A DNA stretch of 64,000 bases. Source: Brevibacterium atlanticum (lineage in GTDB: Bacteria > Actinomycetota > Actinomycetes > Actinomycetales > Brevibacteriaceae). Both the position numbers and the translations under genes were made by a program. Shown one piece after another: positions 16,348-23,580 of this stretch; within the stretch, counting starts at the first letter, position 1, and every line of letters starts with the position of its first letter. Below the pieces are notes generated by a model. That model was not told where the DNA came from, made no database searches, and worked only from the letters and a program-made list of their open reading frames with translations. The stretch lies in the NCBI RefSeq assembly GCF_011617245.1, contig NZ_CP050152.1:1736001-1800000 (forward strand), in the 5' to 3' direction.

Positions 16348-17156
16348 CCACAACAGCAGCTCCTCTCGTCGCAAAGAGCCTCGACCTGGCCTATGACCAC
16401 CGGCAGGTCGTGACGAACCTCGACGTGTCGATCCCCGACGGGAAGTTCACCGTCATCGTCGGACCCAACGCTTGCGGGAAGTCGACGCTGCTGCGGGCCC
16501 TGGCCCGACTGCTGCCTCCGGCACAGGGAAACGTGCTCCTCGACGGCACCGACATCGCGAAGATGAAGACGAAGACCATCGCGCGACGTCTGGGACTGCT
16601 TCCGCAGAGTTCGATCGCCCCCGAAGGCATCACCGTCGGCGAACTCGTCGCCCGGGGACGTCATCCGCACCAGTCTTTCCTCAAACAGTGGACCGATGAG
16701 GACGAGGCGGCCGTGCTGCGAGCCCTGCGGGCGACGAACACCGAGGAACTGTCCTCTCGGCACGTCGACGAGCTCTCCGGCGGCCAGCGGCAGCGCGTCT
16801 GGGTGGCGATGGTGCTGGCACAGGAGACCTCGCTGCTGCTGCTCGACGAACCGACGACATTCCTCGACGTCGCCTTCCAGATCGAACTGCTCGACCTGTT
16901 CTCACAGCTGAACAACGAATACGGGCACACGATGGTTGCGGTTCTCCACGATCTCAACCAGGCGTGCCGCTACGCAGACGAGATCATCGCCATGAAAGGC
17001 GGAGTCATCATCGCGCAGGGCGCACCAGAGGAGATCGTCACCGCCGAACTCGTCCACGAAGTCTTCGGCATCGACTGCACCGTCATCGACGATCCCGTCA
17101 CCGGCGCCCCGATGATCGTGGCGGGCATGCCGAAGAAGACCTTCGCCCAGCGTTGA
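16344..17156 (+). CDS. Iron-siderophore ABC transporter ATP-binding protein (FepC/FhuC type)
   Basis: A 270-residue ATPase with Walker A GPNACGKST, signature LSGGQRQR, Walker B LLLLDEPTTFLD and the switch histidine in VLHDLNQACRY. The LxLDEPT...HDLNQA arrangement is typical of the siderophore and vitamin B12 class. It powers uptake through the two upstream permeases. The last gene of the operon; a weakly structured stretch separates it from the convergent DUF808 gene. Confidence 0.94.
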   Translation: MTTTAAPLVAKSLDLAYDHRQVVTNLDVSIPDGKFTVIVGPNACGKSTLLRALARLLPPAQGNVLLDGTDIAKMKTKTIARRLGLLPQSSIAPEGITVGELVARGRHPHQSFLKQWTDEDEAAVLRALRATNTEELSSRHVDELSGGQRQRVWVAMVLAQETSLLLLDEPTTFLDVAFQIELLDLFSQLNNEYGHTMVAVLHDLNQACRYADEIIAMKGGVIIAQGAPEEIVTAELVHEVFGIDCTVIDDPVTGAPMIVAGMPKKTFAQR

Positions 17157-17231
17157 GGCTCAATAAGGCTGCGTCTCAGCAGGCTTGCGCCTCAACTGCC
17201 TCAGCGAGCGGTGTCCTCCTCAGCCGCGTGC

Positions 17232-18194
17232 TCAATGCCCGGTGCGCTTCCCCGAGCGGAAGAGAGCTTTGGCCCCGAGAATCACACCGACGACGATCGC
17301 GCCCCAGATCGCGCCGAGGATGAGCGAGAAGAAGGTGTTGACCAGCCAACCGAGGAAACCTCCGACCGCGGCGATAACGGCGACGGGTTCCTCGAGGTGG
17401 TGGACGAATCCGTAGAGCGTGTGGAAGCCGAGTTCATCGGTGCCGACGAGGATGATATGCCCGCCGACCCAGAGCATCGCGAACGTGCCTACCACTGACA
17501 GCAGCGCGAGCAGCTTCGGCATGGCCCCGACGAGGAATCGGCCGAACTTCTGCGGCCCCGGTGCATCCTTGGTTGCCAGATGCAGGCCGATGTCATCCAT
17601 CTTGACGATGAGCGCGACGACTCCGTAGACGCCGACGGTGATGGCGAGGGCGACGATGGCGAGGATGATCGCCCGGGGGAGCAGTGCCTCACTGGCCACC
17701 TCGTTGAGGGCGATGACCATGATCTCGCAGCTGAGGACGAAGTCGGTTGTGATGGCCGAACGGACGATCTTCTTCTCCGCAGCGGCACCGTCTGCGGGTC
17801 GCTCGTCGTCGTCCTTGTGCTCCTCGTGGTGGGTGATCCACCCGAACTTCTCGAAGATCTTCTCCGCGCCTTCGTAGCACAGGTAGGTGCCGCCGACCAT
17901 GAGCAGCGGAGTGAGGAGCCAGGGCAGGAACTGGCTGAGCAGCAGGATGATCGGCAGGATGATGACGATCTTGTTGACCAGGGATCCGAGGGCGATGCGC
18001 TGGATGATCGGCAGTTCGCGCTTCGGGCTGACCCCTTCGACGAATTTCGGGGTCACTGCTGCGTCGTCGACGACGACTCCGGCGGCTTTCACCCCTGCCC
18101 GGGAGGCTCCTGCGGCGACATCGTCGAGACTGGCTGCGGAGAGTTTGACGAGTGCGGCGACGTCATCGAGGAGAGCGAACAGTCCTCCGGCCAT
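17232..18194 (-). CDS. DUF808 family membrane protein
   Basis: A 320-residue protein beginning MAGGLFALLDDVAALVKL, which is the family signature. It continues with several hydrophobic helices and the polar block THHEEHKDDDERPADGAA between two membrane segments. The family is widespread in bacteria, including E. coli YedI, and has no established function. It follows the small META-like gene with no intervening base, so it probably belongs to the same operon as the META-like lipoprotein. A role at the cell envelope is inference. Confidence 0.85.
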   Translation of the reverse strand: MAGGLFALLDDVAALVKLSAASLDDVAAGASRAGVKAAGVVVDDAAVTPKFVEGVSPKRELPIIQRIALGSLVNKIVIILPIILLLSQFLPWLLTPLLMVGGTYLCYEGAEKIFEKFGWITHHEEHKDDDERPADGAAAEKKIVRSAITTDFVLSCEIMVIALNEVASEALLPRAIILAIVALAITVGVYGVVALIVKMDDIGLHLATKDAPGPQKFGRFLVGAMPKLLALLSVVGTFAMLWVGGHIILVGTDELGFHTLYGFVHHLEEPVAVIAAVGGFLGWLVNTFFSLILGAIWGAIVVGVILGAKALFRSGKRTGH

Positions 18195-18515
18195 CTATCG
18201 GCCTTCGTCGGTGCCGGAGCCGGCCGGCGGCTGACGGAGCAGATCGCCGAGGTGGTTCTCGGCTGAGTCGAACACGTGGAGTCGATCTCCATCGGGTTCG
18301 ACGCGGCGGGCTTTGGGGATCCACTTGATCATATTCGGGGCGGCGCGAAGAGTCGTCAGCGAGGACTTGATCGTCACCCCTTCGGAATCATCGGTCCACG
18401 AGGTGACGAGGGCATTGGCGCCGTCGTTGCCGCGCAGAGTGCCGTCCTCCTGGAAGTCGAGGAATGCTCGGTCGTTGTCCTCGGCCACCCAGCGGCCGAT
18501 CGCATCGTGTGTCAT
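18195..18515 (-). CDS. Small META-domain-like cytoplasmic protein
   Basis: A 106-residue protein without a signal peptide. Its first half (GRWVAEDNDRAFLDF, GTLRGNDGANALVTSW) closely resembles the mature part of the lipoprotein encoded just upstream (GKWSSPEAGDPFLEF, GSLKGSDGCNAIVTSW), so the two are related by duplication. The fold matches the META/HslJ type of small beta-protein. The start ATG overlaps the lipoprotein stop (ATGA). Function unknown. Confidence 0.75.
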   Translation of the reverse strand: MTHDAIGRWVAEDNDRAFLDFQEDGTLRGNDGANALVTSWTDDSEGVTIKSSLTTLRAAPNMIKWIPKARRVEPDGDRLHVFDSAENHLGDLLRQPPAGSGTDEGR

Positions 18516-18991
18516 TTGTCTTCCTTCTCCAGTCCGCCGATGACCTTGCCGTTGCTGTCCTTGACCTTCATGACATCGCCTTCGATCGTGACTGACGATG
18601 CCTTGCTCAGCCACGTGTCGACCCCGGCGCAGGCCTTCTGTGTGCTCATGAAGGAATCGATGGTGATCTTGCCGTTCTCGGCCTTCCAAGAGGTCACGAT
18701 CGCATTGCATCCGTCGGAGCCCTTGAGGGATCCGTCCTCGGCGAATTCGAGGAAGGGATCGCCGGCTTCGGGGGAGGACCACTTTCCGACCGGGTCGGTG
18801 TCGGCGGCGTCATCGCTCGGCGAGGCGGAGGAGGCCGATTCGCTCGGCGAGGCTGAATCGGGATCGCGCGGGTCGACACCGGTATCGCAGGCGGCCAGGG
18901 GCAGGGCCAACGCGAGCGCGGCCATCCCCAGAGCGAGCCGGGAGACCGAGCGTGACGTCGGCAGGGAGCGAAGCAGAGTGTGGTTCGGCAT
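18512..18991 (-). CDS. META-domain-like lipoprotein
   Basis: About 159 residues: a signal peptide ending in the lipobox LPLAAC, a serine-rich linker (SASPSESASSASPSDD), then a META/HslJ-like domain with GSDGCNAIVTSW and a second cysteine in QKACAGVD that could form a disulfide. It should be anchored on the outer face of the membrane. The start at 18991 is supported by TATGAT exactly 6 nt upstream, a near-perfect -10 for a leaderless mRNA. The longer open frame starting at 19072 is rejected. Confidence 0.8.
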   Translation of the reverse strand: MPNHTLLRSLPTSRSVSRLALGMAALALALPLAACDTGVDPRDPDSASPSESASSASPSDDAADTDPVGKWSSPEAGDPFLEFAEDGSLKGSDGCNAIVTSWKAENGKITIDSFMSTQKACAGVDTWLSKASSVTIEGDVMKVKDSNGKVIGGLEKEDK

Positions 18992-18997
18992 GCCCTG

Positions 18998-19003
18998 ATC
19001 ATA
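18998..19003 (-). promoter_or_regulatory. Leaderless -10 of the META lipoprotein operon
   Basis: TATGAT on the minus strand, 6 nt before the ATG at 18991. Confidence 0.65.
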
Positions 19004-19089
19004 GCGGGAAGGATTCTCCGTCACCTGTAAGAACGCTGATGTCGGGGCGGCAGAGACTTCCGCCGCGAGCAAGACGGCGACTTCTGTAA

Positions 19090-19107
19090 GTTGTGTTCAC
19101 GCACAAC
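19090..19107. promoter_or_regulatory. Inverted repeat upstream of the first surface protease
   Basis: GTTGTG (19090-19095) and CACAAC (19102-19107) flank TTCACG. The repeat sits 11 bp upstream of the putative -35 box and may be an operator; the binding protein is unknown. Confidence 0.45.
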
Positions 19108-19118
19108 ACTCATTGTTC

Positions 19119-19148
19119 TTGCACTGCACCGTGACCAAACCGTAACCT
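19119..19148 (+). promoter_or_regulatory. Promoter of surface protease 1
   Basis: TTGCAC (19119-19124), an 18-bp spacer, then TAACCT (19143-19148). The same geometry recurs before proteases 2 and 3. A GTGACC motif lies inside the spacer (19131-19136). Confidence 0.6.
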
Positions 19149-19256
19149 TTCACACGGTTGAAATTCTGACACCGGAGGCGCGACCGCCGTGAACGGCAGG
19201 CCGTGTTGAGGAGCCGGACAATCGAAGCACCGACAACGATCAAGGGAAACAACAGT

Positions 19257-21179
19257 ATGCAGAAGAAACTCGTTCAGAGTTCACTGGCACTGAGCGCCGT
19301 TGCGGCGCTCAGCCTGGGCAGCGCTTTCGTCGCTTCTCCCGCGATGGCCGACAACGCCCCGCAGAAGCTGGACCTTCAGAGTGATGCGCAGATCCAGAAG
19401 GCACTGTCCGGAATCGAAGGCGTCAACGCCTACGGTGCCGACGGCGGCGAGCTCAACATCGGCGTTGCCAAGAAGACCTCCGAGATCAAGGATCTCGAGA
19501 AGAAGTTCGACAACGTCAACGTCACCGAGGGCGTCAAGGAACTCAAGCCCTACGAGAAGAACGATCTCGTCGGCGGTGCCGGTTACCTCGTCAAGGCCGG
19601 CGAGAGCGGCGGGGCCTGCTCGACCGGGTTCTCCGGCTGGGACGGCGACGGCAAGCCCGTCGTTCTGACCGCAGGACACTGCTCGAAGATCATCAACGAA
19701 GAGACGAATGAGTTCGAAGGCGACAGCACCGTCGCCGAGACTGAGAAGCCTTCGACCTCCGAGGCCAACGGCGGCGAAGGCTTCGAGGCCTCCGGCGCCG
19801 GCGTCATCGGCAAGTGGGGCTTCCACAAGTTCGGCGGCGACCTCCTCGAGGGTGACGACCAGGACCAGTGGCCCAGCCCCAGTGAGTCCGACATCGACTT
19901 CGCCGTCATCAACGTCGACGAGTCGAAGTACAACGTCAAGAACGGCATCACCGACTGGAAGACCGCCGACTCGGACGATCTCGCGAAGTCCACTCAGGAG
20001 ATCACGAAGGTCGGTGCGCACAAGGAAGGCTCGATCCAGAAGTCGGGCCGCACCACCGGTCAGACCGAGGGTGAAGTCCTGCCGCGCGAAGCCTACGACT
20101 TCGATTACCAGAACGTCGGCGGACGCTGGGTTCACGGTTTCGGTGTGACCGCTCCGATCGACAAGCCGTTCTCGCAGCCGGGCGATTCCGGTGGAGGCGT
20201 CTACCAGGGATCCACCGCTGTCGGTGTGATCTCCGGCGGCGGCGACCTCGACGCGAACACCTCGTTCACCTGGGTTGCTGACCTGGACCACTCGCTCGAA
20301 GAGACCGGAACGGACTTCAACCTCGAGAAGCCGGGCGACGAGACCCCTGAAGCTCCCGCCGCTCCGAAGGTCGACGACCAGACCATCGAACCCGCAGGCA
20401 CGATCACCGGCAAGGCTGAGGCCGGCGCCGAGGTCGAGGTGAAGTGGGAAGCCGCGAAGAGCGGACAGAACTCCTCCCAGGCCGCCGAGAACGGCTCCAA
20501 GAAGGTCAAGGCTGACAAGGACGGCAAGTTCTCCCTCGAAGGCCCGAAGGCCGAAGGTGACTACAAGTTCTCCGCAACGGCTACCGTTGATGGGCAGGAG
20601 TCCAAGACGACCGAGTTCGCCGTGACCGTTGAGAAGGACGAGTCCGAGTCGCCTGCTCCCGTCGAGCGTGAGATCAGCGTCGACCCCAAGGAGATCTCCG
20701 CCTCTGACTTCGTGAAGGAAGACAAGGGCGTGACGATCACCGTCAAGGGCTTCGACGAGGGCGAGAAGGTGACCCTCAAGGTTGCCTCCGGCCCGGAGAA
20801 CGTCGAGGGCATCACCCTCGATGAGACCGCCAACGAGAATGGTGCTGCTGCCTTCTCCATCTACGGAACCAGTGACTCGGACCCGTCGGCCTACCTCGGT
20901 AAGTACGACCTCGATGTCACCGGCGCCAACGACACCGAAGACGAAGACGCCCTCAATGGTTCCTTCGAGGTCGTCGCTGACGAAGATGGCAACGGCGGCG
21001 GCAACGGCGGCGATGAAGACGGCAACGACGACGGAAACAACGATGACGGAAACGGGGACGGCGGATCCGATCTGCCTCGCACCGGTGCCGAGCTCACCGG
21101 CCTCGCTGCCGGAGCCGGACTCCTCGTCGTCGGTGGAACCGCTGTGGTTCTGACGATGCGTCGCAAGAAAAACAACTGA
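19257..21179 (+). CDS. LPXTG-anchored S1 family serine protease 1
   Basis: A 640-residue exported protein. A signal peptide (MQKKLVQSSLALSAVAAL...MADNAPQ) is followed by a short acidic pro-like region, then a chymotrypsin-fold domain with a full triad: H141 in VLTAGHC, D214 in SDIDFAVI and S311 in QPGDSGGGV. C121 and C142 can form the histidine-loop disulfide. After about residue 370 come two beta-rich modules, one bacterial Ig-like (TIEPAGTITGKAEAGAEV) and one beginning ISVDPKEISASDFV. An Asp/Asn/Gly spacer and a sortase signal SDLPRTG with hydrophobic tail and RRKKNN complete it. The start at 19257 has AAGGGA upstream. The substrate is unknown; no sortase gene is in the window. Confidence 0.9.
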   Translation: MQKKLVQSSLALSAVAALSLGSAFVASPAMADNAPQKLDLQSDAQIQKALSGIEGVNAYGADGGELNIGVAKKTSEIKDLEKKFDNVNVTEGVKELKPYEKNDLVGGAGYLVKAGESGGACSTGFSGWDGDGKPVVLTAGHCSKIINEETNEFEGDSTVAETEKPSTSEANGGEGFEASGAGVIGKWGFHKFGGDLLEGDDQDQWPSPSESDIDFAVINVDESKYNVKNGITDWKTADSDDLAKSTQEITKVGAHKEGSIQKSGRTTGQTEGEVLPREAYDFDYQNVGGRWVHGFGVTAPIDKPFSQPGDSGGGVYQGSTAVGVISGGGDLDANTSFTWVADLDHSLEETGTDFNLEKPGDETPEAPAAPKVDDQTIEPAGTITGKAEAGAEVEVKWEAAKSGQNSSQAAENGSKKVKADKDGKFSLEGPKAEGDYKFSATATVDGQESKTTEFAVTVEKDESESPAPVEREISVDPKEISASDFVKEDKGVTITVKGFDEGEKVTLKVASGPENVEGITLDETANENGAAAFSIYGTSDSDPSAYLGKYDLDVTGANDTEDEDALNGSFEVVADEDGNGGGNGGDEDGNDDGNNDDGNGDGGSDLPRTGAELTGLAAGAGLLVVGGTAVVLTMRRKKNN

Positions 21180-21225
21180 GTTCAGTGAAGCTGACCCTGT
21201 GACGGTCTGCTGAGCCCTCAGAGGT

Positions 21226-21255
21226 GATGCCCCCGGTCCTGTGACCGGGGGCATC
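21226..21255 (+). terminator. Terminator after protease 1
   Basis: A perfect 13-bp stem, GATGCCCCCGGTC (21226-21238) and its complement (21243-21255), with a 4-nt loop. No long T-run follows, as is common in actinobacteria. It is nearly identical to the hairpin after protease 2. Confidence 0.88.
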
Positions 21256-21308
21256 GTCATGTCACATCAATCCTGATGAACTGGTTGCCTCTACCGACGG
21301 CGTCCGCA

Positions 21309-21323
21309 GTTTCGTTCATTTAG
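21309..21323. promoter_or_regulatory. Conserved upstream element of protease 2
   Basis: GTTTCGTTCATTTAG also occurs upstream of protease 3 (23452-23466), at exactly the same distance (38 bp) from the -35 box. It is a candidate activator site or a remnant of duplication. Confidence 0.5.
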
Positions 21324-21346
21324 ATCACCGGTTCTTAGCCATCTTC

Positions 21347-21395
21347 TTGGCATTTGCTGAACACTGCCCGTAATCTGACTGTGACCAAGATCATG
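21347..21395 (+). promoter_or_regulatory. Promoter of surface protease 2 with CRP/GlxR-like palindrome
   Basis: TTGGCA (21347-21352), an 18-bp spacer, and TAATCT (21371-21376). Just downstream, TGTGACCAAGATCATG (21380-21395) resembles the CRP/GlxR palindrome TGTGA-N6-TCACA with two mismatches. Bound there, a regulator would repress. Confidence 0.55.
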
Positions 21396-21438
21396 AAAAT
21401 GTGATCTTCGCTGGTCCCTATCAGAAAGACGACCACAC

Positions 21439-23313
21439 ATGCAGAAGAAACTCGTGCAGCGTTCGCTCGCAATGACTGCCGCCGCTGCCCTCGGGCTCGG
21501 CAGTGCCTTCGTCGCATCACCGGTGATGGCTGACGATGCTCCCCGGCAGCTCGACGTACAGAGCGATGCTCAGATTCAGAAAGCACTCGCCGACGTCGAG
21601 GGCTTGAACGCATATGGAACTCAGGGCGGCGAACTCAACATCGGTGTTGAGAAGAAGACGCCTGAGATCGAGGAGCTTGAGAAGAAGTTCGAGAATGTCA
21701 CCGTCACCGAAGGGGTGAAGCAGCTCGAAGCCTATGCCGACACCGACCTCGTCGGCGGTGCCGGCTACCTGGTGGACGCCGGAGGCGGCACAGGTGCCTG
21801 CTCGACGGGCTTCTCAGGCTGGGACGGTGACGGCAACCCTGTCGTCTTGACCGCCGGCCATTGCTCGAAGATCATCAACGAAGAGTCGGGTCTCATCGAG
21901 GGCGACACTTCGGTGGATGAGACCGAGCAGCCATCGACGGCACCGGCCAATGGCGGAGAGGGCTTCAAGCCGTCAGGTAAGGGAATCGCCGGCAAGTGGG
22001 GATTCACCAGCTTCGGCAGCGGTGGATTCGTCGGGGATGACGAAGACACGGCAAACGCCAAGCCCAGCGACATCGACTTTGCTGTGATCGAGGTCGACGA
22101 CTCGAAATATGCTGTGAAGAACGGTGTGACCGACTGGTCGTCAGCCGATTCCGAGGACCTGTCCAGCAGCCTTGCCGCCGACATCTCCGAAGTCGGAGCG
22201 CACAAGAACGGCGGTATTCAGAAGTCGGGGCGCACCACAGGACTCACCGACGGTGAGGTGTTCTCGGATTACAACGACAAATTCGAGTACGCGAACGTCA
22301 GCGGCTACTGGGTGCATGGATTCGGTGTGACTTCACCGATCAGCAAGCCGTTCTCTCAGCCCGGCGACTCGGGCGGCGCTGTCTTCCAGGACAGCACCGC
22401 CGTCGGTGTGATCTCTGGCGGGGGTGACTATGACGCGAACACCTCGTTCACCTGGGTCGCCGACCTGGACCACTCGATCGAGCAGTCGGGTGTCGACTTC
22501 AAGCTGAAGGAACCGGGTGACGAGACCCCTGATGCACCGAAGGCTCCAGTCGCTGAGGACCAGACCATCGTTCCGAAGAGCAAGGTGACCGGTAAGGCCG
22601 ACCCCGGTGCCGAGGTTGAGGTGAAATGGGCACCGAACTCAGGTGCGCAGGCGGCAAAGGAAGGGTCCGAGACAGTCAAGGCCGATGAGGACGGCAATTT
22701 CAGCCTTGAAGGTCCCTCCGCTGAAGGCAAGTATGACTATTCCGCAGTCGCTGTTGTCGACGGAGCGGAATCGGACACCACCGAATTCACGGTGACTGTC
22801 GAGAAGCAGGACACTGAGCCTCCTGCTCCTGTCGAGAGGGAGATCAGCGTCGACCCCAAGGAGATCACCGCTTCCGACTTCGTGAAGGAAGACAAAGGTG
22901 TGACGATCTCTGTCAAGGGCTTCGACGAGGGTGAGAAGGTGACTCTCAAGGTTGCTTCCGGTCCGGAGAACGTCGAGGGAATCACCCTCGAAGAGACTGC
23001 AAATGCGGATGGTGCGACGGCCTTCTCGATCTATGGCACCAGCGCCTCGAACCCCGAGGCGTACCTCGGCAAGTACGATGTCGAGGTCACCGGCGCCAAC
23101 GACACCGACGATGAGTCGGCGCTGACCGGTTCGTTCGAGGTTGTTGCCGACGAAAACGGCAACGGCGGCGGAGATGACGGAGGCAACGGTGGCGGCGGAT
23201 CCGATCTGCCCCGCACCGGTGCCGAGCTGACCGGCCTGTTCGCCGGTGCCGGACTCCTGCTCGTCGGTGGAACCGCAGTTGTTCTGACCATGCGTCGCAA
23301 GAAGAACAACTGA
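21439..23313 (+). CDS. LPXTG-anchored S1 family serine protease 2
   Basis: A 624-residue paralogue of protease 1 with the same architecture: signal peptide MQKKLVQRSLAMTAAAAL, acidic pro-like stretch, and trypsin-like domain (VLTAGHC, SDIDFAVI, QPGDSGGAV). These are followed by the Ig-like module (TIVPKSKVTGKADPGAEV), the ISVDPKEITASDFV module, a Gly/Asp spacer and SDLPRTG plus a membrane anchor. The ATG at 21439 has only a weak purine stretch (AGAAAGACGA) upstream. Its C-terminal quarter is almost identical in DNA to that of protease 3, while the protease domains differ clearly. Confidence 0.9.
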   Translation: MQKKLVQRSLAMTAAAALGLGSAFVASPVMADDAPRQLDVQSDAQIQKALADVEGLNAYGTQGGELNIGVEKKTPEIEELEKKFENVTVTEGVKQLEAYADTDLVGGAGYLVDAGGGTGACSTGFSGWDGDGNPVVLTAGHCSKIINEESGLIEGDTSVDETEQPSTAPANGGEGFKPSGKGIAGKWGFTSFGSGGFVGDDEDTANAKPSDIDFAVIEVDDSKYAVKNGVTDWSSADSEDLSSSLAADISEVGAHKNGGIQKSGRTTGLTDGEVFSDYNDKFEYANVSGYWVHGFGVTSPISKPFSQPGDSGGAVFQDSTAVGVISGGGDYDANTSFTWVADLDHSIEQSGVDFKLKEPGDETPDAPKAPVAEDQTIVPKSKVTGKADPGAEVEVKWAPNSGAQAAKEGSETVKADEDGNFSLEGPSAEGKYDYSAVAVVDGAESDTTEFTVTVEKQDTEPPAPVEREISVDPKEITASDFVKEDKGVTISVKGFDEGEKVTLKVASGPENVEGITLEETANADGATAFSIYGTSASNPEAYLGKYDVEVTGANDTDDESALTGSFEVVADENGNGGGDDGGNGGGGSDLPRTGAELTGLFAGAGLLLVGGTAVVLTMRRKKNN

Positions 23314-23360
23314 GTTCAGTGAAGTCAGGCCCTGTGACGGTCTGCTGAGCACTCAGAGGC

Positions 23361-23390
23361 GATGCCCCCGGTTAGGTGACCGGGGGCATC
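23361..23390 (+). terminator. Terminator after protease 2
   Basis: A 12-bp stem, GATGCCCCCGGT (23361-23372) and ACCGGGGGCATC (23379-23390), with loop TAGGTG. It matches the hairpin after protease 1, including flanking sequence, which supports tandem duplication of the whole unit. Confidence 0.88.
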
Positions 23391-23451
23391 GTCTATTGAC
23401 GAGCGCAGCCGGTCGACACTCCGCCACATCGCACTGTCTACATCTGGTGAA

Positions 23452-23466
23452 GTTTCGTTCATTTAG
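23452..23466. promoter_or_regulatory. Conserved upstream element of protease 3
   Basis: GTTTCGTTCATTTAG, the same 15-mer as at 21309-21323, 38 bp before the -35 box. Confidence 0.5.
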
Positions 23467-23489
23467 TTCACAGTTTCCGGCCCACTTTC

Positions 23490-23537
23490 TTGGTAGTCAC
23501 TGAGGCGAGCCCGTAACCTTATCGTGACTTAGGTCAT
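23490..23537 (+). promoter_or_regulatory. Promoter of surface protease 3 with GTGAC palindrome
   Basis: TTGGTA (23490-23495), an 18-bp spacer, and TAACCT (23514-23519). GTGACTTAGGTCAT (23524-23537) is a TGAC/GTCA palindrome at the same place as the CRP/GlxR-like site of protease 2. Confidence 0.55.
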
Positions 23538-23580
23538 CGATTCGTGACATTGATCCCTCAGACAAGAGAGACAACTACTT

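Noticed and set aside
19281-21260. A 659-codon open frame on the minus strand opposite protease 1 (with similar ones opposite proteases 2 and 3)
   Set aside because: It mirrors the codon structure of the real gene, has no ribosome site or domain, and results from the high GC content.
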